12,782 bases of DNA from Methylophilaceae bacterium (GTDB lineage Bacteria; Pseudomonadota; Gammaproteobacteria; Burkholderiales; Methylophilaceae). This document shows positions 1 to 7,839 of the stretch, one piece after another (the stretch's first letter is position 1; each line of letters begins with the position of its first letter). Position numbers and translations under genes: made by a program. Location of the stretch: the NCBI GenBank assembly GCA_017880825.1, contig JADGRN010000025.1, forward strand, positions 1 to 12,782, read 5' to 3'. Under the pieces are notes generated by a model, which saw only the letters and a program-made list of their open reading frames with translations, did not search any database and had not been told where the DNA came from.

Positions 1-1
1 G

Positions 2-973
2 GATGCCGGCCTTGTGGCTACCGAAGAAAACGCCGAGCGTATTGGCGTTGCCATCGGTTCCGGTATTGGTGGATTGAATCTCATTGAAAAAACGGATGTG
101 GTATACCACGAAGGTGGGCCGCGCAAAATCTCGCCTTTCTTCATATCTGGCACCATCATCAATATGATCTCCGGCAACCTTTCCATCATGTTTGGCTTTA
201 AAGGCCCAAACATTGCCATTGTCACCGCCTGCACCACGGGTACGCATTGCATAGGGGATGCCGCGCGCATGATTGAATACGGCGATGCTGACGTCATGGT
301 GGCCGGTGGCGCCGAAGCTGCTATTACGCAACTCAGTGTGGGTGGTTTTGCTTCCGCACGCGCCTTGTCCACGCGCAATGATGACCCCGCCACCGCCAGT
401 CGTCCTTGGGATATGGACCGTGATGGCTTCGTGATTGGTGAGGGGGCCGGAGTTATGGTCCTGGAAGAATACGAATCGGCGAAGAAGCGTGGTGCCAAGA
501 TTTACGCTGAATTGATAGGTTATGGCATGAGTGGTGACGCATATCACATGACCGCCCCTAATATGGATGGGCCACGGCGCTCCATGGTGAATGCGCTACG
601 CAATGCAGGCGTGAACACAGATGAAGTACAATTTATCAATGCACACGGCACATCTACACTTTTGGGTGATGCTAATGAAACCAATGCAATCAAGGCCGCT
701 TTCGGAGACCATGCCAAAAAATTGGTGGTAAATTCGACTAAATCCATGACCGGACACTTGTTAGGTGGGGCGGGCGGACTGGAGTCAGTGTTTACAGTGT
801 TATCGCTGCATCATCAGGTTTCTCCACCTACCATCAATATTTTCAATCAGGATCCTGAATGCGATCTTGATTTCTGCGCCAACACTGCGCGCGACATGAA
901 AATCGAGGTTGCACTCAAAAACAATTTTGGTTTTGGTGGCACCAACGGCAGCTTAGTTTTTCAGAAGATTTAG
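2..973 (+). CDS. fabF: 3-oxoacyl-[acyl-carrier-protein] synthase II (FabF), 5'-truncated by window edge
   Basis: FabF condenses malonyl-ACP with a growing acyl-ACP in the cytoplasmic type II fatty-acid synthase. The reading frame is already open at base 2 (D-A-G-L-V-A-T-E-E), so the GTG at 14 is an internal valine and about 90 N-terminal residues lie outside the window. The ketosynthase triad is visible: the nucleophilic Cys in TACTTGTHC (codon 230-232), His in [11 protein letters not shown] (codon 644-646) and His in [13 protein letters not shown] (codon 755-757, with its conserved Lys at 740-742). The C-terminal [12 protein letters not shown] loop is also present. fabF next to pabC is a common proteobacterial order. 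Here an unusually long AT-rich gap separates them, so pabC may have its own promoter. FabB is the main alternative, but the sequence style and neighbourhood favour FabF. Confidence 0.95.
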   Translation, partial: DAGLVATEENAERIGVAIGSGIGGLNLIEKTDVVYHEGGPRKISPFFISGTIINMISGNLSIMFGFKGPNIAIVTACTTGTHCIGDAARMIEYGDADVMVAGGAEAAITQLSVGGFASARALSTRNDDPATASRPWDMDRDGFVIGEGAGVMVLEEYESAKKRGAKIYAELIGYGMSGDAYHMTAPNMDGPRRSMVNALRNAGVNTDEVQFINAHGTSTLLGDANETNAIKAAFGDHAKKLVVNSTKSMTGHLLGGAGGLESVFTVLSLHHQVSPPTINIFNQDPECDLDFCANTARDMKIEVALKNNFGFGGTNGSLVFQKI

Positions 974-1318
974 AGTCTCGCAAAGTTCAGGCATGCTTGA
1001 TCAGGTTTCAAATACGACGATTTGTGCACAGTTTTGAGGCATGTGACAGCGGCGTGTAAACTCTGGTGGTTGTTTATCCAGTAATTTTTATATCCTATTG
1101 AATTATATAAATAAATTTTTTTATTCAAAATATGATCAATAGACTAAAAAGCTAATTAGAAGCGTAACTTAGCTATTTAATTTGACCTTAGTCCACAAAA
1201 CTATCCACAGATTTTGTGGATAGTAAAAACAGCATGATTCTCTAGCCGGCTTGCATGCGTTACGCTAGACGTATTACGCTGTAAAGCCGTTGTCTCAATC
1301 AAGAATCTGGCCCTTCAT
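974..1318. other. AT-rich intergenic region between fabF and pabC
   Basis: I see no gene in these 345 bases. The stretch 1081-1180 is about 82% A+T by direct count, far above the flanking genes. It is followed at 1200-1224 by a perfect hairpin of DnaA-box-like 9-mers. Two TGATCA (GATC) sites lie near 1008 and 1133. A 6-base inverted repeat (AGCTAA/TTAGCT, about 1150-1174) and repeated TTACGCT words (about 1260-1280) are weaker. No GC-rich stem followed by a T run ends fabF. The pabC promoter is probably in this region, but no -35/-10 pair is good enough to name. Confidence 0.6.
1200..1224. repeat. Perfect inverted repeat of two DnaA-box-like 9-mers
   Basis: Two 10-base arms, ACTATCCACA and TGTGGATAGT, flank the 5-base spacer GATTT. 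Each arm contains CTATCCACA, one base away from the classical DnaA box TTATCCACA. A third, weaker match (TAGTCCACA) lies at 1189-1197, and TTATCCAGT lies at 1074-1082. No T run follows on the plus strand, so it does not look like an intrinsic terminator for fabF. DnaA binding or an origin-like or regulatory role is an inference. A simple RNA hairpin in the pabC leader is the alternative. Confidence 0.6.
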
Positions 1319-2137
1319 ATGACCGCTCTCTACCAATATCTAATCAATGGTCGTAATGAGGCATCAATTTCACCATTGGACCGCGGGCTTGCCTATGGCG
1401 ATGGAGTATTCCGTACCCTTGCAGTACGTTATGGCCAAGTTGATCATTGGGACAGGCACTATCACAAGCTGGAAGAAGATTGCAATGCATTGGGCATTGT
1501 CTGCCCAGTGGCCGAATTACTGTTGGCTGATATTAGCCGCCTGTTTACAAGGGATGAACAGGCCGTCGCCAAAATCATGATCACCCGTGGCGAAAGCGCC
1601 CGTGGCTATGCCTTGCCGGTGTTGGCACAACCCATGCGGGTTGTCGTCAAGACTGCGTTACCAGAATACCCTGCAGAGAACTTTAGCAAAGGCGTCAATT
1701 TGCATCTGTGCCGCTTACGACTGGCGCATCAACCCAGTTTGGCTGGCATCAAACATCTTAATCGATTAGAAAATGTTCTGGCACGTATGGAATGGACCGA
1801 TGCAACCATTGCTGATGGCCTACTGCTCGACCAATCAGGCAATGTGATTGAATGCACTATGAGCAATCTGTTTGCCCGCTATGATCGCACTCTGCTCACC
1901 CCTGACCTGAGCATGTGTGGGGTTGCTGGTATTACTCGCCAACATATACTCGAATTAGCGCCAGCCCTTGGATATCATGCCAGGATAGCGCATCTAAGCT
2001 TATCCAAACTCATGCAGGCCGACGAAATCGTCATTTGCAACAGCCTTTATGGTGCTTGGCAGGTCAGAGAATTAAACAATCAACGCTGTGCCGCTGGCGA
2101 TTTGGCCGAGCGCTTACGGCAGAAAATTCAGGGATAA
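1319..2137 (+). CDS. pabC: Aminodeoxychorismate lyase (PabC), PLP-dependent class IV
   Basis: PabC converts 4-amino-4-deoxychorismate to p-aminobenzoate and pyruvate for folate synthesis. The 272-residue length fits the family (E. coli 269). Class IV aminotransferase-fold hallmarks are visible: DRGLAYGDGVFRT near residues 21-33, the PLP-binding Lys in GIKHLNRLENVLAR (K145), E178 in IECTMSNLFA, and GVAGITR at 201-207. ATG 1319 places the first family motif at the normal distance from the N-terminus. It has no good Shine-Dalgarno, so translation may be modest. mltG starts one base after the stop, so the two genes are probably translationally coupled. A branched-chain or D-amino-acid aminotransferase is the family-level alternative. 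The fabF/mltG/tmk neighbourhood makes PabC much more likely. Confidence 0.93.
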   Translation: MTALYQYLINGRNEASISPLDRGLAYGDGVFRTLAVRYGQVDHWDRHYHKLEEDCNALGIVCPVAELLLADISRLFTRDEQAVAKIMITRGESARGYALPVLAQPMRVVVKTALPEYPAENFSKGVNLHLCRLRLAHQPSLAGIKHLNRLENVLARMEWTDATIADGLLLDQSGNVIECTMSNLFARYDRTLLTPDLSMCGVAGITRQHILELAPALGYHARIAHLSLSKLMQADEIVICNSLYGAWQVRELNNQRCAAGDLAERLRQKIQG

Positions 2138-2138
2138 C

Positions 2139-3149
2139 ATGAGGTTGCTACGCCGATTGATAATGCTGTGCGTATTCGCTGGTTTGATACTCCTAGGCTG
2201 GATGGTGTATTTCGCACAATCGCAGCTTAATTTAGCAGCACCTACTCAGGATTTGGTGCTGAAATCCGGTAGCAGTCTGCGTAGCGTTTCACAGCAGTTG
2301 GTTGACCAGCATGTATTGGGTGAGCCTTGGAGCTTTGTACTGCTGGTGCGGGCTTTTGGTAAAGCAAGTGAGGTCAAGGCCGGTAATTACCAGATTGAAA
2401 ATGGCATTACGCCTTATCAACTTTTTATTTTGCTGACCAACGGCAGCACCACGCAAAGCAGCATTACTTTTATTGAAGGCTGGACTTTTGCGCAGATGCG
2501 GGATGCCTTGAACCGTGATGAAGCTGTTAAACACGTCACCATGGCGTATTCCAACAAGGATATTCTGGCGCAAATTGGCGCACAGGAAGAAATGCCTGAA
2601 GGCCTGTTTTTTCCGGATACCTATTACTTTGCGCAAGGCATGAGCGACCTGGAAATACTCAAGCGCGCCTATGCAACCATGCGGATCAAGTTGAATACTG
2701 CCTGGCAACAACGTGATGCTGCATTACCCTATCAATCGTCTTATCATGCACTGATAATGGCTTCGATTATCGAGAAAGAAACGGGTAAGGCTGACGAGCG
2801 GCCCTTGATCGCCAGCGTTTTTCTTAATCGTTTACGCATCGGCATGCGCTTGCAAACGGATCCCACGGTCATTTATGGTCTGGGCGACAAATTTGATGGC
2901 AATCTACGCAAGCAGGATCTATTGAGCGATACTCCATACAACACTTATACGCGAGATGGCTTACCACCTACACCGATAGCCATGCCCGGGCTGGCTGCCA
3001 TCGAAGCTGCTTTGCATCCGGCTAACAGCAGGGCACTGTACTTTGTCGGCAAAGGTGATGGCAGTCATGCTTTTTCCGAGAATTTGAACGAGCATAATCA
3101 TGCTGTGGCACGCTTTCAGTTGAAGCGGAGCAACCCTAATGCGCGGTAA
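2139..3149 (+). CDS. mltG: Endolytic murein transglycosylase MltG (YceG family)
   Basis: MltG is an inner-membrane lytic transglycosylase that cleaves nascent glycan strands and is thought to set their length. The chosen ATG has AGGGA four bases upstream and starts one base after the pabC stop. A longer in-frame start at 2088 would overlap pabC and add 17 atypical residues. The resulting 336 residues match the family (E. coli 340). A single N-terminal membrane anchor covers about residues 6-27 ([19 protein letters not shown]). A LysM-like segment follows, then the YceG catalytic domain with [10 protein letters not shown], in which E212 corresponds to the catalytic Glu. Further domain signatures are [29 protein letters not shown] and a C-terminal [13 protein letters not shown]. 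The gene overlaps tmk by 11 bases. Confidence 0.95.
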   Translation: MRLLRRLIMLCVFAGLILLGWMVYFAQSQLNLAAPTQDLVLKSGSSLRSVSQQLVDQHVLGEPWSFVLLVRAFGKASEVKAGNYQIENGITPYQLFILLTNGSTTQSSITFIEGWTFAQMRDALNRDEAVKHVTMAYSNKDILAQIGAQEEMPEGLFFPDTYYFAQGMSDLEILKRAYATMRIKLNTAWQQRDAALPYQSSYHALIMASIIEKETGKADERPLIASVFLNRLRIGMRLQTDPTVIYGLGDKFDGNLRKQDLLSDTPYNTYTRDGLPPTPIAMPGLAAIEAALHPANSRALYFVGKGDGSHAFSENLNEHNHAVARFQLKRSNPNAR

Positions 3150-3744
3150 ATTCATTACACTGGAAGGCATGGATGGCGCTGGTAAAAGCACGCACATTCC
3201 TACTATCACCCAGATATTGCAAGTCCGTGGCCTGGAGGTGCTGGTCACAAGAGAGCCTGGTGGAACCGAGCTGGGAGAACGCTTGCGCGAATTGCTTTTG
3301 CACCAGCCCATGCATCCAGAAACCGAGACCTTGCTCATGTTTGCTGCCCGCCGTGAGCATATAGCGCAGGTAATACGCCCGGCGCTGATGCGTGGTGCAT
3401 GGGTGATTTCTGATCGCTTTACAGACGCCAGTTTTGCCTATCAGTGCGGTGGACGCGGAGTGTCTTACGACAAGATGCGTGTTCTGGAATCATGGGTACA
3501 AGAAGACTTGCAGCCCGATTTGACCTTGTTGTTTGATGTTTCGGTTGAAGTCAGCACACAACGTCTGGCGGCAGCGCGTGACCCGGATCGATTTGAACGC
3601 GAAAACGCTGATTTTTTCTCGCGTATCCGCGCCGCCTATCTAGCACGAGCGAATGAAAATCCTCATCGGTTTCGTATCATTGACGGCAGCCAGCCTATTA
3701 AAATAATTAAACAATTACTTGAAGAAGTTATTTCATCTATCTAG
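3139..3744 (+). CDS. tmk: Thymidylate kinase (dTMP kinase)
   Basis: Tmk phosphorylates dTMP to dTDP with ATP, an essential cytoplasmic step of dTTP synthesis. The 201-residue length is normal. Visible motifs are the P-loop GMDGAGKST (residues 10-18), the substrate-side [18 protein letters not shown] (from 37), the DR-aromatic motif SDRF (91-94), and an Arg-containing LID region around [10 protein letters not shown] (146-155). The start is the ATG overlapping the mltG end. A GCGGAG Shine-Dalgarno at 3125-3130, inside mltG, precedes it by 8 bases. The stop is 4 bases before the preferred holB start. Grouping with holB ties nucleotide supply to the replicase loader, as in E. coli. Confidence 0.97.
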   Translation: MRGKFITLEGMDGAGKSTHIPTITQILQVRGLEVLVTREPGGTELGERLRELLLHQPMHPETETLLMFAARREHIAQVIRPALMRGAWVISDRFTDASFAYQCGGRGVSYDKMRVLESWVQEDLQPDLTLLFDVSVEVSTQRLAAARDPDRFERENADFFSRIRAAYLARANENPHRFRIIDGSQPIKIIKQLLEEVISSI

Positions 3745-3748
3745 TTAT

Positions 3749-4765
3749 ATGAATATATATCCTTGGCAACTACCGCTGTGGAAGAGGCTGACCGAGGTGC
3801 GCCAAGGCATCCCCCATGCCTTGCTGCTACAAGGCCGCAGCGGAATCGGTAAATTAGATTTAGCGAAAAATCTGTCGCAATCGTTGCTTTGCCAGACACC
3901 AGACGCCAGCGGTATGGCTTGTGGCGTATGTGCCAGTTGTGGCTGGTTTATGCAAAGCAATCATCCTGACTATCGTTTGCTGACGCCAGTGGAAGAGGGC
4001 GATGCTACTGAAGATGAACCTGCTGCCATTAAAAAATCTGGCAAAAAGAACCAGATATCGATTGATCAGGTACGCGAACTTGCCAGCTTCATGGGCCTTT
4101 CCAGCCATCATAGCAGTGGTCCGCGTATTGTATTGATTCATCCGGCAGAAGCTTTGAACCCATCTTCAGCCAATGCACTGCTCAAAATGCTGGAAGAACC
4201 GCCTGTGGGCATGATGTTTATTCTGGTCTCGCATCAGCCACAACGATTATTGCCAACGATTCGTAGTCGCTGTCAGAAGATTGAAATGCCAGTACCCACG
4301 CATGAGGTTGCCATGGCATGGTTGAATCGGCAGGGCATCATTGATGCTGATGAGCGGTTAACTTATGCTGGAGGCGCGCCGCTAGGTTTGCTGCAAGACT
4401 CCGACATCAATTACACCCAGCTTACAGAACTGTGGCAGATGCTAAGCAAAGGGATTAGGCTGGACCCTTATGCAGCAACACCAATATGCACCAAGGTGGG
4501 GATGGAAGTTGCGGTGCCTGCCTTGCAGAAATGGGCTTATGATCTATTGGCTTGCGCCATACAGTTTTCTGAACGAGCCGAAGTGCGCTATCATCCAAAA
4601 TTGAAAGTGGCATTACAGGGATTGGCAAAAGATGTGAACGTCAGATTGCTACTCGATTTTCAGCGTAAGCTGGATGAGGCGCGCAGGGCTGCCAATCATC
4701 CACTCAATATTGAGTTGCAATTAGAATGTCTTTTGCTCCAATATACGCAAATATTCTTCAGATAA
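3749..4765 (+). CDS. holB: DNA polymerase III subunit delta' (HolB)
   Basis: Delta' is a core subunit of the clamp-loader complex that opens the beta clamp. I prefer ATG 3749 (338 residues), because the family begins with an Ile/Tyr-Pro-Trp motif and the protein here begins MNIYPWQLPLW. An in-frame TTG at 3719 would add ten residues and overlap tmk. Neither start has a good Shine-Dalgarno. The motifs are GRSGIGK (29-35, a relaxed P-loop as is usual for delta'), a zinc-binding Cys set (C48, C58, C61, C64), ALLKMLEEPP (about 143-152) and the SRC motif in TIRSRCQKIE (about 170-178). A charged segment, EEGDATEDEP followed by KKSGKKN, separates the zinc motif from the next strand. It is mildly longer than in many homologues. 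pilZ follows after 7 bases. Confidence 0.95.
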   Translation: MNIYPWQLPLWKRLTEVRQGIPHALLLQGRSGIGKLDLAKNLSQSLLCQTPDASGMACGVCASCGWFMQSNHPDYRLLTPVEEGDATEDEPAAIKKSGKKNQISIDQVRELASFMGLSSHHSSGPRIVLIHPAEALNPSSANALLKMLEEPPVGMMFILVSHQPQRLLPTIRSRCQKIEMPVPTHEVAMAWLNRQGIIDADERLTYAGGAPLGLLQDSDINYTQLTELWQMLSKGIRLDPYAATPICTKVGMEVAVPALQKWAYDLLACAIQFSERAEVRYHPKLKVALQGLAKDVNVRLLLDFQRKLDEARRAANHPLNIELQLECLLLQYTQIFFR

Positions 4766-4772
4766 ATACGAC

Positions 4773-5153
4773 GTGAGCACACCTCTAACAATCGAAAATC
4801 AGCCACTAACTAACGTGCCAAAACCCGGGGTACTGTCACTTTCAATCAAGGAAAAAGCTGCGTTATATGCGGCCTATATGCCTTATATCAAGGGCGGTGG
4901 CTTGTTTATTCCTACCAACAAGAGTTACAAGCTTGGCGAAGAAATCTTCATGCTATTGAGCTTGATAGAAGATCCGGCCAAGCTCAAGGTAGTTGGGCAT
5001 GTGGTCTGGATTACCCCAGTAACGCAAGGCAACCGGCCGCAAGGCATAGGGGTACAGTTCAGTGATAAAGATGGCGGTGTTGAAGCACGCAATAAAATCG
5101 AAGGCTTGCTGGGTGGAGCGCTGAAATCGTCACGTCCAACCCACACTATGTAA
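4773..5153 (+). CDS. pilZ: PilZ-domain protein, type IV pilus assembly PilZ type
   Basis: This 126-residue protein is a single PilZ domain. Its position between holB and tatD matches the classical PilZ locus of Pseudomonas and relatives, where PilZ is needed for type IV pilus biogenesis. Visible features are LSLSIKEKAALYAAYMP (22-38), the GGGLFIPT strand (42-49), YKLGEEIFMLL, then VVGHVVWITP and PQGIGVQFS. The N-terminal RxxxR and the (D/N)xSxxG signature needed for c-di-GMP binding are absent. The protein therefore probably acts by protein contact, as reported for canonical PilZ, which works with PilB and FimX. The start is GTG 4773, because no ATG occurs before residue 36. No clear Shine-Dalgarno is seen. 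Coupling to holB, 7 bases upstream, may supply translation. pilU lies elsewhere in this window. Confidence 0.88.
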   Translation: MSTPLTIENQPLTNVPKPGVLSLSIKEKAALYAAYMPYIKGGGLFIPTNKSYKLGEEIFMLLSLIEDPAKLKVVGHVVWITPVTQGNRPQGIGVQFSDKDGGVEARNKIEGLLGGALKSSRPTHTM

Positions 5154-5196
5154 TAAACCAGCCGTATCCTTCCCCTTCCATTTCTTAAGTAGCAAA

Positions 5197-5973
5197 ATGC
5201 TGGTCGATTCGCACTGCCACATAAATTTCCCTGACCTAGCCAGCAATATGGATGCGGTTTTGCAGTCCATGGCTACCAACAACGTAACTCATGCTTTATG
5301 TGTCAGCGTCAACCTGCGTGAGTTCCCGCAGGTGCTTGCCGTGGCTGAAGCGCATGACAACATCTATGCGTCGGTAGGCGTGCATCCTGACTATGAAGAC
5401 GAAGACCCGGTAAGTATTGAACAGTTGGTGCATTTAGCGGCACACCCAAGAGTCATTGCCATAGGCGAAACCGGGCTGGATTATTTTCGTTTGACTGGTG
5501 ATCTGGAGTGGCAACGTGAGCGTTTTCGTACACACATTCGGGCAGCAATCCTGGCTGACAAGCCACTGATCATCCATACTCGGGAAGCTGCACAGGACAC
5601 CATACGCATCATGCAAGAGGAGGGGGCTAGGCAAATCGGTGGCGTTATGCACTGCTTTACTGAAAGCCTGGAAGTTGCTGAACAGGCAATTGCGCTTGGC
5701 TTCTACATTTCATTCTCCGGTATCATCACTTTCAAGAATGCAACAAATTTGAAACAGGTCGCCCAGCATATTCCGCTGGAATGCATGCTGGTGGAAACTG
5801 ATTCGCCTTATCTCGCGCCGGTGCCGTTTCGCGGTAAAACCAATCAGCCGGCCTATGTCAAATACGTGGCGGAAGAGATTGCCAGGCTACGAGGCATTAC
5901 GCTGGAGGAAGTGGCACAGGCAACTACCCATAACTTTTTCCAGCTATTCAAACAGGCACGACCATGCAATTAA
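5197..5973 (+). CDS. TatD-family metal-dependent hydrolase (YcfH type)
   Basis: TatD-family enzymes are cytoplasmic TIM-barrel metallohydrolases, with DNase or exonuclease activity shown for some members. The 258-residue length is normal. Metal-ligand motifs are in order: DSHCHINF (H6, H8), GVHPDY (61-66), GETGLDYF with E91, IHTREA with H127, MHCFTE with H152, and ETDSPYLAPVPFRGK with D202. The location after holB and pilZ corresponds to ycfH of E. coli and the tatD paralogue of Pseudomonas. The ATG lies 43 bases after the pilZ stop, with no strong Shine-Dalgarno and no terminator between. The gene overlaps the next gene by 10 bases, which suggests co-translation. The true substrate is unknown. 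Confidence 0.93.
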   Translation: MLVDSHCHINFPDLASNMDAVLQSMATNNVTHALCVSVNLREFPQVLAVAEAHDNIYASVGVHPDYEDEDPVSIEQLVHLAAHPRVIAIGETGLDYFRLTGDLEWQRERFRTHIRAAILADKPLIIHTREAAQDTIRIMQEEGARQIGGVMHCFTESLEVAEQAIALGFYISFSGIITFKNATNLKQVAQHIPLECMLVETDSPYLAPVPFRGKTNQPAYVKYVAEEIARLRGITLEEVAQATTHNFFQLFKQARPCN

Positions 5974-6728
5974 CCCTGATGGGCAGCGGCTCCAGCGCGG
6001 GAACGCCAGTCATAGGCTGTGGTTGCGACACCTGTTTGTCTACTAACCCGCGCAATACACGCACGCGCAGCTCCGCAGCCATCCAAATGCACGGCGGAGA
6101 GGTAGTGCTGATAGATACCGGTCCTGATCTACGCCAGCAGGCTTTGCGTGAGCAGATTGAACGCGCTGATGCCGTGCTGTATACCCATACGCACGCCGAC
6201 CACTTGCATGGCATCGATGATCTGAGGGCATTCTGCCAGTTGCAGCGCCAACAGATTCCGTTATACGGCGATCAGCAATCCATGGATATCATTGCCAGCC
6301 GATTTAGTTACACCCTGCGTGAGCCTCGCGACTTCTGGGATTTGCCGATATTGGCGATCAATCCGGTGGCTAACCCTTTTCAATTGTTCGGCTCTACGAT
6401 CACGCCTATTCCGGTCAAGCATGGGTGCATCAGCATTTATGGCTACCGTATCGGCAATATGGCTTACCTCACTGATGTTTCTGAGATACCAGAGAGTTCA
6501 CTAGCATTGCTACAAGGTCTGGATGTGCTGTTGTTAGACTGTTTGCGTTACCAGCCGCATCATACTCATATCAACCTGGAACAAAGTTTGAAGTATGCTG
6601 GTCTGATTAAAGCCAAGAGCAGTTATTTGATACACATGACGCACGAAATGGAATACGAGGACTTGAGCAGACAATTGCCTCCATCCGTCCATGTTGGCTA
6701 TGATGGTCTTAAGTTGCAGTTTTCATGA
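5964..6728 (+). CDS. MBL-fold metallo-hydrolase, PhnP-like
   Basis: This 254-residue protein of the metallo-beta-lactamase superfamily resembles PhnP-type phosphodiesterases. It opens with LMGSGSSAGTPVIGCGCDTC, and the Cys cluster (C19, C21, C24) resembles the structural zinc site of PhnP-like members. The di-metal motif HTHADH (75-80) is intact. The other likely ligands are H153 in IPVKHG, D171 in YLTDVSE, and the C-terminal H224/H227 in LIHMTHEME. The ATG overlaps the tatD end, with AGG seven bases upstream, so the pair is probably co-translated. No phn genes are nearby, so a role in phosphonate breakdown is not supported. A general phosphodiesterase acting on a nucleotide or cyclic phosphate is more likely. 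Confidence 0.88.
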   Translation: MQLTLMGSGSSAGTPVIGCGCDTCLSTNPRNTRTRSSAAIQMHGGEVVLIDTGPDLRQQALREQIERADAVLYTHTHADHLHGIDDLRAFCQLQRQQIPLYGDQQSMDIIASRFSYTLREPRDFWDLPILAINPVANPFQLFGSTITPIPVKHGCISIYGYRIGNMAYLTDVSEIPESSLALLQGLDVLLLDCLRYQPHHTHINLEQSLKYAGLIKAKSSYLIHMTHEMEYEDLSRQLPPSVHVGYDGLKLQFS

Positions 6729-6819
6729 GAGCATAGTGCGGATGATAGGGCTGCGTAGACCTCGTAAAAATGCGATAATTTCTTACTTAACGAAATTTTT
6801 GGAATCTAGGAATTTAGAT

Positions 6820-7215
6820 ATGCAACCAGTTAAAACCATCTGTAGTGCAATAGCAGCATTTAGCTGTATCGCTTTGATATCAATTAACGTATCTGCCGCC
6901 GAGATGGGGACCAAGAGCAAAGCCAAGATTTACAGTGAATCTGAATTTTTACAGTCATTCAGTGGCAAATCGCGTAAGGTTGTCTCTGAGCGTCTGGGAA
7001 TGCCGGAAAAAAAAGAGCAGTCAGTCAAGCCCTCAAGTGCTGACGCCGTATTAACCCAACAGGGCCAACAGGCGGACAAATCCAAGCCAGTCAATATTGA
7101 AATGTGGTACTACAAAAATATTGTCAAATACGATCCAAAGAAAACTTACAAAATTACGGAGCTTACTTTTGTAAATGATCGTTGCATGAATATCGCGTTC
7201 TTTAACAACAAATAG
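6820..7215 (+). CDS. Small exported protein of unknown function, BamE/SmpA-like pattern
   Basis: The gene encodes 131 residues from ATG 6820, preceded by TAGG nine bases upstream. A longer in-frame start at 6691 would overlap the upstream hydrolase gene and bury the signal peptide, so it is rejected. Residues 1-27 look like a Sec signal peptide: K5, a hydrophobic core (SAIAAFSCIALISINVSA), and a likely cleavage around SAA-EMG. No good lipobox is seen. The mature part has FLQSFSGKSRKVVSERLGMP (43-62), a Lys/Gln-rich low-complexity linker (64-90), then EMWYYKN (94-100) and a Cys-containing terminal strand (LTFVNDRCMNIAFF). This 'turn, LG-x-P, WYY, strand' pattern resembles SmpA/OmlA (BamE)-type small periplasmic folds. 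That is only a resemblance. A GATAAT at 6774-6779 could be a -10 element, but no matching -35 is obvious. Confidence 0.75.
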   Translation: MQPVKTICSAIAAFSCIALISINVSAAEMGTKSKAKIYSESEFLQSFSGKSRKVVSERLGMPEKKEQSVKPSSADAVLTQQGQQADKSKPVNIEMWYYKNIVKYDPKKTYKITELTFVNDRCMNIAFFNNK

Positions 7216-7441
7216 CAGGTGATCGCCAGAGAGCCAAGCTTCTCATAGTGCCTGGCCTTCTAACTGGTTTTAATTACTTCGCATTCTTAGGGAAATCCTG
7301 AACAAGCCTGCATTCAGCGCATCGAATTCATTCTCAGTTGTCGCATCTGACTTTTCCCGTCAGGAAACAGCCTGAACCCGCTCATTTCATTTTCTCCAGA
7401 TTCCCCCTGGTTTCCCGGCTATTTTCCTTTTTCCAGGCGGA
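7216..7441. other. Non-coding stretch, including probable outer end of the IS remnant
   Basis: No reading frame is supported here. TTAGGGAAATCCTGAACAAG at 7287-7306 resembles an insertion-sequence terminal repeat in position and style. It lies outside the transposase 3' end, but I find no matching partner at the other side of the remnant. A short inverted repeat (TCAGG, six bases, CCTGA) occupies 7360-7375. GCCAG near 7225 and CTGGC near 7252 could form a weak stem after the exported-protein gene, without a T run. Confidence 0.4.
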
Positions 7442-7817
7442 TTACGCCCCTGACGCCAGCAACGCTCGCCTGACCTGATAAAGGTTGCCCAGCGCAAACA
7501 GCGTGAAGAGTTGCGCGGTATTTTTGGCGAGACCACGGTGCGCGCCTTGGTATAACCGAACTGCCGCTTCAGTATCCGGAACGGATGCTCACCAATGGCG
7601 CGTAGCTTGGCAATCGCATGGTTGAGTCCTCGTGTCCAGGCATCGAGTCTCTGCTTGGGTTTGCTTTTCCGGGCAATCCAGTTCTCTATCAGTTGTTGTT
7701 GCTGGGCAACCCTTGAGGTTGCAGGTGCGCATGTATCTGTGGGTAGTCATAGCCCCGGTCAGCGCTGGCCCGCTCTTCCTCTCCATGCACTCAACCCGCC
7801 GTCTACTGGACGGGTCT
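7287..7817 (-). mobile_element. Remnant of an IS5-family insertion sequence (3' part only)
   Basis: The remnant consists of a decayed transposase 3' end plus about 150 bases of trailing sequence ending in a possible terminal repeat at 7287-7306. The transposase 5' half, which should lie beyond about 7790, is missing. Instead the pfkB-family gene stop comes at 7840. Family assignment rests on the transposase C-terminal motifs described in the pseudogene entry. Both outer boundaries are approximate, and no target-site duplication could be identified. Confidence 0.6.
7442..7790 (-). pseudogene. IS5-family transposase, 3' fragment with frameshifts
   Basis: Read on the minus strand, three consecutive frames give successive pieces of an IS5-family (DDE) transposase C-terminus. 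The first is VHGEEERASADRGYDYPQIH (7790 downward). The second is IENWIARKSKPKQRLDAW through HPFRILKRQFGYTKAR (about 7688 to 7540). The third is NTAQLFTLFALGNLYQVRR, ending at TAA 7442-7444. The first switch is near 7690, at a GTT repeat where a stop interrupts the frame. The second is near 7539/7540, where adding one base would restore the expected K-A-R-Y-R-G-L-A-K-N run. The E in ERA..ADRGY-type context and the K/R-rich YRG-like region are typical of the family. About two thirds of the protein is missing, so this copy cannot encode a working enzyme. Confidence 0.8.
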
Positions 7818-7839
7818 TTTCGATAGAGACAAAGAAAAT

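Noticed and set aside
1098..1128. TTGAAT...ATTCAA inverted repeat with a T run, considered as fabF terminator or pabC promoter
   Set aside because: The stem has no G/C-rich part, and the hexamer at the expected -10 spacing is poor.
5964..6728. PhnP call as part of a phosphonate-degradation (C-P lyase) system
   Set aside because: No other phn genes are in the window. The tatD-coupled position points to a general PhnP-like hydrolase instead.
7589..7786. 65-residue minus-strand frame considered as a gene
   Set aside because: It runs out of frame through the transposase remnant, where the other frames give the family motifs.
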